From positions 1,189,464 through 1,253,463 of the forward strand of contig NZ_KE136479.1 of assembly GCF_000407165.1 (NCBI RefSeq): a stretch of 64,000 nt of DNA, written 5' to 3'. The translations under genes were made by a program, and so were the position numbers. Within the stretch, counting starts at the first letter, position 1. Every line of letters starts with the position of its first letter. The notes under the pieces were generated by a model. That model made no database searches. It was given only the letters and a program-made list of their open reading frames with translations, and was not told where the DNA came from. Origin of the DNA: Enterococcus haemoperoxidus ATCC BAA-382. Lineage in GTDB: Bacteria; Bacillota; Bacilli; Lactobacillales; Enterococcaceae. Below, piece after piece: positions 1 through 8,231 of this stretch.

Positions 1-25
1 TGTAATCTATGTGGTTTTTGTTTAT

Positions 26-68
26 AAAACAACGACCGCTCCTTTTTAGGATTTGTCGTTGTTTTTTT
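26..68 (+). terminator. Rho-independent terminator or leader attenuator upstream of trpX
   Basis: An 11-bp perfect inverted repeat (26-36 with 55-65) is followed by a run of T. It lies about 40 bases before the first gene, so it either ends an upstream transcript or is the terminator arm of a leader attenuator. The upstream half of any such leader lies outside the window. Confidence 0.8.
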
Positions 69-108
69 GTTTAAAATGGGCTATTTGATAAGAAGGAGAG
101 GAATAAAT

Positions 109-1098
109 ATGAGAAAAAATCGTTTATCAGCAGTTGTAGCAATCATTGTTATTTTTTTAATAGGATCATTTTTTATAGAAAAGAAAGAAACGGCTAAAGA
201 GAAATTACCGACAGTTGGAGTATTACAGTTTGTTAGTCACCCTGCTTTAGATCAAATTTACAAAGGGATTCAGGCTGGATTGAAGGAAGAAGGCTATGAA
301 AATGGTAAAAATATGACAATTGCGTTTCAAAATGGTCAAGCAGATCAAAGTAAGTTAGCTACGATGAGTCAACAATTGGTTCAAGAAAAAAAATCGGATG
401 TTTTGATTGGGATTGCTACACCAGCAGCTCAGGCACTTGCAAATACGACGTCAGAAGTGCCAATTATTCTTGGTGCAATTACTGATCCTGTTAGTGCAGG
501 GCTTGTAAAAAACAATCAAAAACCGGGCGCTAATATCACAGGAGTAAGTGATAAATCGCCTGTAAGTGCTCAGTTTGATTTAGTAACAGAAATCTTGCCG
601 AAAAGTAAAAAAGTCGGAATCTTATACGCATCGTCTGAAGAAAATTCTAAATATCAAGTCGAAGAAGCAAAAAAAATTGCCGAGGGAAAAGGTCTGACTG
701 TAAAAACATTCGCAGTTCCTTCTAGTAATGAAATCGCACAGACAGTTCAAGTAATGACGAGCGAAGTGGATTTCATTTATATCCCTACAGATAATACAAT
801 TGCTAATGCAATGCAAACAGTGGTAAGTGAAGCAAACAAAACCAAAACACCTATTATTCCCTCCGTTGATACAATGGTAGAACAAGGTGGGTTAGCTACA
901 GTAGGCATCAATCAATTTGAATTGGGTGTTCAGACAGGTAAGATGGCAGCAGATGTTTTGTCTGGAAAAGCAAAGCCAGCCACTACACCGATTTATACCT
1001 TTAAAACAGGAGAGATCATCATTAATCAAAAACAAGCAGATAAATTAGGCGTTTCAATACCTGAAAATATCGCATTAAAAGCAAAAGTTATAGAGTAA
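109..1098 (+). CDS. trpX: ABC transporter substrate-binding protein, TrpX-like
   Basis: Extracytoplasmic binding protein of the ABC_sub_bind (PF04392) family, 329 aa. An N-terminal hydrophobic segment (about residues 5-24) is followed by a lysine-rich linker and the two-lobed binding fold, which starts at the LPTVGVLQF stretch. There is no lipobox cysteine, so the N-terminal segment probably acts as an uncleaved anchor or a signal peptide. The ATG at 109 is chosen because an AGGAGAG site sits 9 bases upstream; an earlier in-frame start at 67 has none. It is first in a three-gene unit with permease and ATPase. Streptococcal homologues of this trio are called TrpXYZ and linked to tryptophan uptake. 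The tryptophan specificity here is family inference. Confidence 0.85.
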   Translation: MRKNRLSAVVAIIVIFLIGSFFIEKKETAKEKLPTVGVLQFVSHPALDQIYKGIQAGLKEEGYENGKNMTIAFQNGQADQSKLATMSQQLVQEKKSDVLIGIATPAAQALANTTSEVPIILGAITDPVSAGLVKNNQKPGANITGVSDKSPVSAQFDLVTEILPKSKKVGILYASSEENSKYQVEEAKKIAEGKGLTVKTFAVPSSNEIAQTVQVMTSEVDFIYIPTDNTIANAMQTVVSEANKTKTPIIPSVDTMVEQGGLATVGINQFELGVQTGKMAADVLSGKAKPATTPIYTFKTGEIIINQKQADKLGVSIPENIALKAKVIE

Positions 1099-1122
1099 AC
1101 TTAAGGAGAGGAAGAGGATCAA

Positions 1123-2010
1123 ATGATAGTTTCAGCAATTGGACAAGGAATGTTATGGGCAATATTAGGACTAGGTATTTTCATGACATATCGTATTTTA
1201 AATTTTCCGGATATGACGACAGAAGGTTCATTTCCACTTGGAGGAGCAGTTTGCGTTACCGCAATCACTTCAGGTGTTCATCCGATTTTAGCAACTTTAT
1301 TAGGCGTTTTGGCCGGTATGTGTGCAGGTCTTGTGACAGGATTACTATTTACAAAAGGCAAAATACCAGTAATATTAGCAGGGATTTTAGTCATGTCAGG
1401 TTTGAATTCAGTTATTCTTTACGTGATGCAGACACCAAATTTATCATTATTGAATAAACCAAAAATCCAAGATTTCTTTTTACAATTAAATTTACCTAAC
1501 TACTATGATATTGTCTTTTTAGGGGTGATTTTTCTAACGATTATTATTAGTTTATTACTATTTTTCTTCAATACGAATTTAGGACAAGCATATATTGCAA
1601 CGGGAGATAATGAGCATATGGCGCGTTCGATCGGGATTAAGACAGATTCTATGAAAATATTAGGTTTAACCTTATCAAATGGCGTGATTGCTTTATCTGG
1701 TGCATTAATCGCTCAAAATGATGGATATGCGGATGTTAATAAGGGAACTGGTGTGATCGTTATCGGTCTAGCATCGATCATTATTGGAGAAGTTTTGTTT
1801 GGAGAATTGACGTTTGCAGAGCGTTTAGTGGCAATCGTTGTTGGAAGTATCATTTACCAACTACTCATTCTACTTGTTATTAAACTTGGACTTGACACAA
1901 CATACTTAAAAATCTTTTCAGCCGTGATCTTAGCAGCTTGTCTGATGATTCCACAACTAAAAAAAGCATTGAATTTACACTTTATACCAAAAAAGGAGGG
2001 TGACAAATGA
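1123..2010 (+). CDS. trpY: ABC transporter permease, TrpY-like
   Basis: Integral membrane permease of 295 aa, BPD_transp_2 type (related to LivH/RbsC permeases). It has about eight hydrophobic segments from residue 1 to residue 285 and a basic C-terminal tail. The conserved cytoplasmic loop around MARSIGIKTDSMK, which contacts the ATPase, is visible near residues 165-180. The start at 1123 has AAGGAGAGG upstream. The stop overlaps the next gene start as ATGA, showing translational coupling with the ATPase. It forms the membrane channel of the importer encoded by 109-2792. Confidence 0.88.
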   Translation: MIVSAIGQGMLWAILGLGIFMTYRILNFPDMTTEGSFPLGGAVCVTAITSGVHPILATLLGVLAGMCAGLVTGLLFTKGKIPVILAGILVMSGLNSVILYVMQTPNLSLLNKPKIQDFFLQLNLPNYYDIVFLGVIFLTIIISLLLFFFNTNLGQAYIATGDNEHMARSIGIKTDSMKILGLTLSNGVIALSGALIAQNDGYADVNKGTGVIVIGLASIIIGEVLFGELTFAERLVAIVVGSIIYQLLILLVIKLGLDTTYLKIFSAVILAACLMIPQLKKALNLHFIPKKEGDK

Positions 2011-2792
2011 GCACAGTCTTAGAACTTAAAAGTGCGGTAAAACGTATTGATAATGGATTGAATGAAACAAAATTGATTTTAAATAATGTGAATTTGAAAA
2101 TTTCTCAAGGCGAGTTTGTTACGGTATTAGGTGGTAACGGTGCAGGCAAAAGTACGTTGTTTAACAGTATCGCTGGAACCGTGTCCTTAAGTGAAGGTGA
2201 TTTATTCATTAACGGACAAAATATTACAACTTATTCTGAAGAAAAACGAGCGAAATATTTATCCCGTGTTTTCCAAGACCCTAAGATGGGGACAGCACCA
2301 AGAATGACTGTAGCTGAGAATTTATTATTAGCCATGTATCGAGGTAAAAGACGCGGGTTGCGTTTGCGTAAACTAAATGAAGAGAGAGCTTTATTTACTA
2401 AAAAATGTAGTGAAGTAGGAAATGGACTAGAAAATCACCTAGATACACCAACAGGAAACCTTTCAGGGGGGCAAAGACAAGCCCTGAGCTTATTGATGGC
2501 AACCTTGACTAAACCTGACTTACTACTTTTAGATGAACATACGGCAGCGTTAGACCCTAAAACATCTAAGCAATTGATGCAACTTACAGATCAAAGAATC
2601 AAAGAAGGGGCGTTAACTTGTTTAATGATTACCCACCGTATGGAAGATGCCTTAAAGTACGGTAACAGACTGATTGTTTTACAAAAAGGCCAAATCATTA
2701 AAGACTTAAATAAAGAAGAAAAAGAAAAATTGACCTTAAAAGATTTACTCTTATTCTTTGAAGAAGAGACAGAAGAAATTTCGATTGACTAA
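2007..2792 (+). CDS. trpZ: ABC transporter ATP-binding protein, TrpZ-like
   Basis: Cytoplasmic ATPase of 261 aa that powers the importer. All motifs are intact: Walker A GGNGAGKST at residues 42-50, signature LSGGQ at 152-156, Walker B LLLLDEH at 172-178 and the switch histidine at about 210. The start codon overlaps the permease stop (ATGA), with AAAAGGAGG upstream. It is last in the trpXYZ-like unit and is followed by a strong bidirectional terminator. The duplicated glutamate-histidine after Walker B (DEH) is normal for this subfamily. Confidence 0.9.
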   Translation: MSTVLELKSAVKRIDNGLNETKLILNNVNLKISQGEFVTVLGGNGAGKSTLFNSIAGTVSLSEGDLFINGQNITTYSEEKRAKYLSRVFQDPKMGTAPRMTVAENLLLAMYRGKRRGLRLRKLNEERALFTKKCSEVGNGLENHLDTPTGNLSGGQRQALSLLMATLTKPDLLLLDEHTAALDPKTSKQLMQLTDQRIKEGALTCLMITHRMEDALKYGNRLIVLQKGQIIKDLNKEEKEKLTLKDLLLFFEEETEEISID

Positions 2793-2844
2793 ATAAAAAG
2801 ATCGTTCAGGCAGTTTGAAGGTTGCTTGAATGATCTTTTTATTT
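2791..2844. terminator. Bidirectional terminator between trpZ and the exporter gene
   Basis: An 18-bp near-perfect inverted repeat (2791-2808 with 2827-2844, one G-U pair) has an A-run on one side and a T-run on the other. It serves both converging transcripts and overlaps the last bases of both stop codons. Confidence 0.85.
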
Positions 2845-3307
2845 AAGTCTGTTTGGTTACTGAATTGTTTTTATCCAATAGATTTTTTAAAAGTCGTTCA
2901 ACAATCCCTGTTACCATAAAACCAGCAGCGATTGCACCTGCTGTCATAATCACTTTAATGATAGAATGGGCACCGCCAATATAATCACCTAAAACAATAT
3001 TTCTAACAGCTTGATAAGCTGGACCACCTGGAACTAAAGGAACAAGACTAGGGATATTAAAAATCGTCATCGGCATCTTTTTTTTGCGCGAAAAATAAAT
3101 ACTTAATAGACCAATACCGATTGCTCCAAGAAAATTAGCGAAAATTTCTCCAGCTTCCATGTTTTTAGTAGACCAATAAATCATCCAGCCGACAGTACCA
3201 GTGATACCACAAGCATTTAAAACTTTTCTAGGGACATTAGTAACAATCCCAAATGTAACCGTACTTAGATAGCTAAATAAACAATGAATAACAACTTCCA
3301 CATTCAT
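2843..3307 (-). CDS. Threonine/serine exporter family protein, small subunit (ThrE_2)
   Basis: 154-aa membrane protein with four to five hydrophobic segments, matching the ThrE_2 (PF12821) half of threonine/serine exporters. The conserved PLVPGGPAY stretch near residues 91-99 is diagnostic of the family. In Corynebacterium ThrE both halves are fused; here they are two genes, with the larger half at 3314-4072 transcribed first, 6 bases upstream. The pair probably forms one exporter of Thr, Ser or small related compounds. The substrate is inferred. Confidence 0.85.
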   Translation of the reverse strand: MNVEVVIHCLFSYLSTVTFGIVTNVPRKVLNACGITGTVGWMIYWSTKNMEAGEIFANFLGAIGIGLLSIYFSRKKKMPMTIFNIPSLVPLVPGGPAYQAVRNIVLGDYIGGAHSIIKVIMTAGAIAAGFMVTGIVERLLKNLLDKNNSVTKQT

Positions 3308-3313
3308 TTCTCC

Positions 3314-4072
3314 TTACATAAATAATTTAAATACAATTGCGATCCCAATTCCAATCGATCCAGCAACAAATATCGCCTCTGTTGCACGTGCTGTCCCGCT
3401 TAATAGATGTCCTGCCAAAATATCTCGGAATGAATTTGTGATAGCAACACCTGGAACCAGTGGCATGACAGCTCCGATAATAATATTATCAATATTTCCA
3501 GCTAAGTGGAATCTCACTGCTAAATAGGCTAGCAGACCAATTGTGAAAGCTGACAAAAAATCATCTAAAAATTTGATATTTAACCATTCCTTGGTGAAAT
3601 AAGCAACGCTAAAACCAACCATGCCAACGAAAAATGTGGCCAAAAAATCTTGCCAAATTCCTCCGAAAATATACATTAATGTACAGCTGACAATTCCGGC
3701 GGCAAAGATTTGCAACGAAACAGAATAAGTTGGCGCTTCATGGTTAATATTTGTAAGTTTTTGATTGAGCTCTTCTAATGTAATCTCTTTGTCCGCAAAT
3801 TTCCTCGAAAGGTTATTTACGATTGCTACTTTTTCTAAATTGATACTTCGTTCAGTTACATTTTCTAATTGGGTGTAATTACTTGAACGAAAGCCCATAA
3901 AAAGCCCTGTCGCAGTAACATAACTAACACTTTCTTTTTGACCAGCGTTTTCTGCAATTCGATTCATCGTATCTTCAACACGATAAACTTCAGAACCACT
4001 TTCAGTCATGATTTTACCCGCCATTAAACAAGTATCTAAAATAAGTTGTATATTTGATTGTTGTTCGTCCAT
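3314..4072 (-). CDS. Threonine/serine exporter family protein, large subunit (ThrE/DUF1212)
   Basis: 252-aa protein with a soluble N-terminal domain (about residues 1-115) followed by five hydrophobic segments, matching the ThrE/DUF1212 family (PF06738). The PLVPGVAITNSFRDI stretch near residue 205 is the signature of the membrane domain and parallels PLVPGGPAY in the partner. GAGGAG lies before the start on the minus strand. It is the first gene of a two-gene operon with 2843-3307. Export of threonine/serine is known for the family; the true substrate in this organism is not shown. Confidence 0.87.
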   Translation of the reverse strand: MDEQQSNIQLILDTCLMAGKIMTESGSEVYRVEDTMNRIAENAGQKESVSYVTATGLFMGFRSSNYTQLENVTERSINLEKVAIVNNLSRKFADKEITLEELNQKLTNINHEAPTYSVSLQIFAAGIVSCTLMYIFGGIWQDFLATFFVGMVGFSVAYFTKEWLNIKFLDDFLSAFTIGLLAYLAVRFHLAGNIDNIIIGAVMPLVPGVAITNSFRDILAGHLLSGTARATEAIFVAGSIGIGIAIVFKLFM

Positions 4073-4249
4073 GTAAAAAAACTCCTCACAGTAAATTAGC
4101 CGTAAAATCAGTGTATCATTTTTTAGAGTCGTTTGAAATGGATAGTGTGTTTTGCAAGAAATAAATGAACTATTATGTTTAGAGTTTCCTTAGAATTATA
4201 AAGAAACACTAAAAAAAGGTAGGAAACTTCACAGATACCCAAAAGATCC

Positions 4250-4278
4250 TTGCATTTTCTAAACAAAAGTCCTATCCT
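4250..4278 (+). promoter_or_regulatory. Possible promoter for the small membrane protein gene
   Basis: TTGCAT (4250-4255), a 17-base spacer and TATCCT (4273-4278) lie 32 bases before the start at 4311. The match to consensus is moderate. Confidence 0.35.
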
Positions 4279-4310
4279 TATAGATAACAAACCAAAGGGG
4301 TCTAGATATT

Positions 4311-4499
4311 ATGGATAAGCAATGGTCACTTTATTCAGTAAGCAGTCTGATTTTACTTGTATTGTTAAAAAGAACTTTAGATCAAGGACATTTAGGATTA
4401 AGCGCGATTTTGCTTTTTCTCTTACTGATTCAAGTGACAGGAACCGTTATCTGTGTTCATCAAAAAAGACATAAAAAAGAAATCCCATCTTCTAAATAA
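4311..4499 (+). CDS. Small two-helix membrane protein, function unknown
   Basis: 62-aa protein with two predicted transmembrane segments (about residues 7-22 and 29-49) and a strongly basic C-terminus rich in Lys, Arg and His. AAAGGGG lies 10 bases before the ATG, and a dedicated terminator follows the stop codon, so this is a real monocistronic gene rather than a chance frame. I recognise no family. It sits between the ThrE-like operon and a HAD phosphatase without obvious functional links. Confidence 0.65.
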   Translation: MDKQWSLYSVSSLILLVLLKRTLDQGHLGLSAILLFLLLIQVTGTVICVHQKRHKKEIPSSK

Positions 4500-4517
4500 G
4501 AAGAGGGATTTTTTTAT
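4480..4517. terminator. Bidirectional terminator
   Basis: Inverted repeat AAATCCC-TCTTCT with AGAAGA-GGGATTT around a short loop, with a T-run of seven on the plus strand and T-rich sequence on the minus strand. It separates the converging small membrane gene and the HAD gene and starts inside the last codons of the former. Confidence 0.8.
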
Positions 4518-4524
4518 ACAGTTT

Positions 4525-5298
4525 TTAGATCAAATCGAAATGTTTTAAGGCATGAACAATTCCGCCTTCTGTATTTTTCTTAGTAATATAACTAGAACGC
4601 TCTTTTAATTCAGTCCGCGCATTCCCCATAGCGATTTTATTGTCACACGCTTCAAACAAAGCGAGATCATTGATTCCATCGCCAAAAGCAAAGGTTGGAA
4701 CTTTGGGTAACGCCAATGTTTTAAACAGATTGTTTACACCACTTCCTTTAGAAACACCTTTTCTGACAGTATCAATAGAGTAAGGGCCATTGCGATAAAA
4801 GGTCATTTCTGGAAAATGTTTTAAATAATGTTCATCACCATCTTCAGATAAAACTAGCATCATATTCACTGTTTTATTTTTTAAACTGGATCGATCGATT
4901 ACAGGGACATCCGAATGGATAAAAGCATATGCATTAGCTAAAATCTCGCTGTGACCAGAACACCAAATTTGTTGATCGTTATAATATGAGATTTCATGTC
5001 CTAGACTTTTGACATGTTCATACATTTTCATGCATTCTTCATAAGTAAATTCATTCGAATAAACTTTTTTTCCTTCTACTTGAATAAATTGGCCGTTCAT
5101 AACGATTGCTGAATCAATCCCACTGTCTCTCATAATTGGTTCAATTTCCACAACAGTTCTACCAGTTGCGATCATTGGTAAAATATTGTTGGTTTTTAAA
5201 GCACTGATCGCTTTTGTTATCTCTGGTGTAATCTGTGACTTGTCATTCAATAATGTTCCATCTAAATCAAAAAAAGCAACTGCTTGTACATTTTTCAT
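4525..5298 (-). CDS. Cof-type HAD-IIB family sugar-phosphatase-like hydrolase
   Basis: 257-aa cytoplasmic phosphatase of the HAD superfamily, Cof/YidA type. Motif I FFDLDGTLLND lies at about residues 9-19 with the two catalytic aspartates. Motif II is in the ATGRT region near residue 46, and motif IV FGDGINDLALFEA is at about residues 205-217. The C2 cap domain lies between. Members dephosphorylate sugar phosphates, pyridoxal phosphate or FMN, and specificity cannot be read from sequence. It is monocistronic, transcribed on the minus strand and divergent from the two-component operon. Confidence 0.9.
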   Translation of the reverse strand: MKNVQAVAFFDLDGTLLNDKSQITPEITKAISALKTNNILPMIATGRTVVEIEPIMRDSGIDSAIVMNGQFIQVEGKKVYSNEFTYEECMKMYEHVKSLGHEISYYNDQQIWCSGHSEILANAYAFIHSDVPVIDRSSLKNKTVNMMLVLSEDGDEHYLKHFPEMTFYRNGPYSIDTVRKGVSKGSGVNNLFKTLALPKVPTFAFGDGINDLALFEACDNKIAMGNARTELKERSSYITKKNTEGGIVHALKHFDLI

Positions 5299-5379
5299 GA
5301 ATTTTCAACGTCCTTTCATTATTAATCTTATCAAAAATTGAACAAAAGACAAAGCTTTTTTGAAGAAAGGTAGAAGTTA

Positions 5380-5408
5380 TTGGAGCTAGGTGGTTTTTAG
5401 AGTATAAT
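5380..5408 (+). promoter_or_regulatory. Promoter of the two-component system operon
   Basis: TTGGAG (5380-5385), 17-base spacer, TATAAT (5403-5408). The -10 is perfect, and the element lies 40 bases before the response regulator start. Confidence 0.7.
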
Positions 5409-5448
5409 ATAAATGACGTTAAACTTGAAGGGAAGAGGCGATTAAATA

Positions 5449-6168
5449 ATGAATGTATTAATGATAGAAGATAATGAGTCAGTTTCAGAGATGATGCAAA
5501 TGTTTTTCTTAAACGAGGGCTGGGAGGCTACTTTTAAATATGATGGAAAAAAGGGGTTGGATGCGTTTTTAGAAAATCCTGAAAAATGGGATATGATCAC
5601 TTTGGATTTGAACCTACCAACAATGGACGGAATGGCAGTTTGTAGAGAAGTTCGCAAAGTATCTAATACTGTTCCGATTATTATGCTAACTGCTAGAGAC
5701 TCAGAAAGTGATCAAGTAATTGGGTTGGAAATGGGTGCGGATGATTATGTGACAAAACCATTTAGTCCATTAACCTTGATTGCACGGATAAAAGCACTGC
5801 ATCGACGTTCAGAAATTGGCGAACATGCACCAGAAGGGACGGATCGTTCCGATGATCAATTTGATGTAGAGACCGATCACTTTAAGATGAATACAAAAAC
5901 AAGAGAAGCATATCTTGATAATAAATTAATCGACGGTTTAACGCCAAAAGAATTTGATTTGCTTTATACATTGGCAAAGAAACCAAGGCAGGTATTTTCG
6001 CGTGAACAATTATTAGAAATGGTTTGGGATTATCAATATTTTGGTGATGAACGGACTGTAGATGCTCATATAAAAAAATTGCGTCAAAAAATTGAAAAAG
6101 TTGGACCACAAGTGATTCAAACTGTTTGGGGCGTAGGGTATAAATTTGACGATTCTGGAGTAGTCTAA
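5449..6168 (+). CDS. OmpR/PhoB-family response regulator
   Basis: 239-aa DNA-binding response regulator. The receiver domain (residues 1-120) has the acidic pair near residues 8-9, the phosphoacceptor Asp at about 53 in TLDLNLP, Thr in MLTARD and Lys in VTKPF. A winged-helix effector domain occupies about residues 130-236. The next gene, a sensor kinase, begins directly after the stop codon, so the two form an operon with a clear promoter at 5380-5408. The nearest candidate targets are the converging ABC-type genes at 7676-8942, but I see no binding site evidence for this. Confidence 0.92.
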   Translation: MNVLMIEDNESVSEMMQMFFLNEGWEATFKYDGKKGLDAFLENPEKWDMITLDLNLPTMDGMAVCREVRKVSNTVPIIMLTARDSESDQVIGLEMGADDYVTKPFSPLTLIARIKALHRRSEIGEHAPEGTDRSDDQFDVETDHFKMNTKTREAYLDNKLIDGLTPKEFDLLYTLAKKPRQVFSREQLLEMVWDYQYFGDERTVDAHIKKLRQKIEKVGPQVIQTVWGVGYKFDDSGVV

Positions 6169-7638
6169 ATGAAGTATTTATATCAACAATTACTGGCTTT
6201 TTGGGGTGTGATTATTTTAATTATTTTGATCGTTGGGACATCATTCACTCAACTGACCAAAAAAACACTTCAGGATAATAACTATGAGCAACTTAGAGGG
6301 TATGCCATATCAGCTTGGAAAACAAAAGATTCGATCAACAGACTTCCTGGAATGACGGATCAAGATATTTGGAATACGTCGTTTAGTTTGTTTGAAGGTT
6401 TCTTGAGCAATCAAGATGTTCAATTTGTTTTTTATGATAGAAATATGCAAGTTCAATATCCTTTAACTCCGGAAAAAAAATTAGACAATTCTGTTATTAA
6501 AGATAATTGGGATGCATTGATGGAAGGACAGCAAGAATTATACGCAACAATTGATAAAGATATTTATGGGGATAAACGTATGTCATCTTATGTGATGATG
6601 TCAGTCGGTACAACGAATGCCCAAAATGAAAATATCATCATAGGTGCGCTAGTCATTACGCAACCAGCGAAGAATGTTTCCAATAGTGTTAATGCTATAA
6701 CAGCTAATTTGTTCAAAGGATTTATCATCTCTAGTATCGTTGGACTGATTTTGAGTTATTTCTTTGCTAGTTTCCAAGTTAAAAGAATCAATCGTATGAG
6801 AAAGGCCACAAAGGAAATTACGAGTGGCAATTTTGATGTTAAACTGGTTACGCATGATAAGGATGAATTTGATGATCTAGCTGAAGATTTCAATAAAATG
6901 GCGGAGTCATTGAAAGAATCTAGAGAAGAAATCGATCGCCAGGAAGATCGACGACGTCAATTTATGGCGGATGCTTCTCATGAGATGAGAACACCGTTGA
7001 CCACGATTAATGGGTTATTGGAAGGCTTGCAATATAATGCGATTCCAGAAGGACAAAGAGAGAATGCTATTAAATTAATGCAAAATGAGACGTCACGCTT
7101 AATCCGGTTAGTGAATGAAAACTTAGATTATGAAAAAATCAGAACAAATCAAATTAGTATCGTAGTGAAAAAATTCGATGCTACCGAAACGCTGAAAAAT
7201 ATTCTTACCCAGCTAGAAGGGAAAGCTGAATCAGCGAATGACAAGCTCATATTAGAAGCGGATGAAGGTATTGATGTGTATGCTGATTATGACCGTTTTG
7301 TTCAAATAATGGTGAATATTATTCAAAATGCGATCCAGTTTACTCAGGATGGTGAGATTCGAATCCAATTACAAAAAGGATACTTGGAGACGATTATCAC
7401 AATTTCTGATACAGGAATCGGCATGACAGAAGAACAAGTGCAAAATATTTGGGATCGTTATTATAAAGTTGATCCTTCAAGAAAAAATACAAAATATGGT
7501 GAATCTGGTTTAGGTCTATCCATCGTTCAGCAACTAGTTCGTCTGCATAAAGGTAAAATCAGTGTAGAAAGTCAAGAAGGAAAAGGGACTAGTTTTAGTA
7601 TTTCATTTCCTGATGTAGAAATAGAAGATGAAGTATAA
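6169..7638 (+). CDS. Membrane sensor histidine kinase (HAMP, HisKA, HATPase)
   Basis: 489-aa partner of the preceding response regulator. TM1 is at about residues 8-28, followed by an extracellular sensor region of about 150 residues and TM2 near 180-202. A HAMP domain (about 203-255) leads to the HisKA H-box ADASHEMRTP with the phosphorylated His at about 271. The ATPase domain has N box QNAIQF, G1 DTGIGM and G2 GLGLSI. The start codon immediately follows the response regulator stop, so they are co-translated. The signal is unknown. It is one of two TCS pairs in the window and is distinct from PhoPR at 43.6-46.1 kb, lacking that kinase's PAS domain. Confidence 0.92.
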   Translation: MKYLYQQLLAFWGVIILIILIVGTSFTQLTKKTLQDNNYEQLRGYAISAWKTKDSINRLPGMTDQDIWNTSFSLFEGFLSNQDVQFVFYDRNMQVQYPLTPEKKLDNSVIKDNWDALMEGQQELYATIDKDIYGDKRMSSYVMMSVGTTNAQNENIIIGALVITQPAKNVSNSVNAITANLFKGFIISSIVGLILSYFFASFQVKRINRMRKATKEITSGNFDVKLVTHDKDEFDDLAEDFNKMAESLKESREEIDRQEDRRRQFMADASHEMRTPLTTINGLLEGLQYNAIPEGQRENAIKLMQNETSRLIRLVNENLDYEKIRTNQISIVVKKFDATETLKNILTQLEGKAESANDKLILEADEGIDVYADYDRFVQIMVNIIQNAIQFTQDGEIRIQLQKGYLETIITISDTGIGMTEEQVQNIWDRYYKVDPSRKNTKYGESGLGLSIVQQLVRLHKGKISVESQEGKGTSFSISFPDVEIEDEV

Positions 7639-7679
7639 AAAAAACCAGTTAAACAGAAATTGTTTAACTGGTTTTTTAA
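7638..7679. terminator. Bidirectional terminator
   Basis: A 17-bp perfect inverted repeat around a short loop, with A-runs and T-runs on both sides, lies between the converging kinase gene and the ABC-like gene. It overlaps the stop codon of the latter. Confidence 0.88.
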
Positions 7680-8227
7680 GCTGTTTTAATGATTTTATCC
7701 ATATATGGGCTTTCAGCAATTTGAATATCTTTTGTCAAAACTAGAATAGCTTTTTGCTTTTCTTTTGCTATTTTTTGAAGTAAAGGCAGTAATTCTTGCC
7801 TTTGAGCAATGGAAAGTTCTTGAAAGATATCATCAATAATGATGATATCTTTTTCTATGAGTAACAATTGAACTAATTGGAGTTTAACTTGTTCAAAAGA
7901 AGTTAATTGCTCTTCAGACTTGTTTAAGATACTCGTGGTAAGCCCAACATAATCGAATAAATCATTGAGTAACTTCTTTTTATCCTTTTCTTTAACAGAG
8001 GACCCCACAAATAAGTTGTCTTTAATAGAAAGGTAGGATAAGAAGATATTTTCAGCTAAAATAAAGCCAACAGCCATGGATTTTTTCATATCAAATGTTT
8101 TATCGATCAAGAAGTAAAAATCAGCCTGAATACTGCTTTGGTCTTCTAAAACAACGGTCATATGTTGTTGTTGGAACAATTCATTAAAACTTTCTTCGGT
8201 CCAATTTTTTGCTAAAGGAAAATTCAT
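7676..8227 (-). CDS. Degenerate ABC-type ATPase-like protein lacking Walker A
   Basis: 183-aa protein that aligns by eye with the second half of an ABC ATPase. It has a Q-loop-like stretch ENIFLSYLSIKDNL (about 58-71), a degraded signature LTSFEQVKLQLVQ (about 108-120) and a Walker-B-like strand DIIIIDDIFQEL (about 127-138). No Walker A GxxGxGK(S/T) exists anywhere in it, and the N-terminal part is short, so it should not bind and hydrolyse ATP normally. The reading frame is open, has its own ribosome binding site and follows a permease gene by 4 bases. It may be a regulatory or structural remnant of a BceA/LolD-type ATPase, or an early-stage decayed gene. Confidence 0.7.
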   Translation of the reverse strand: MNFPLAKNWTEESFNELFQQQHMTVVLEDQSSIQADFYFLIDKTFDMKKSMAVGFILAENIFLSYLSIKDNLFVGSSVKEKDKKKLLNDLFDYVGLTTSILNKSEEQLTSFEQVKLQLVQLLLIEKDIIIIDDIFQELSIAQRQELLPLLQKIAKEKQKAILVLTKDIQIAESPYMDKIIKTA

Positions 8228-8231
8228 TCAC

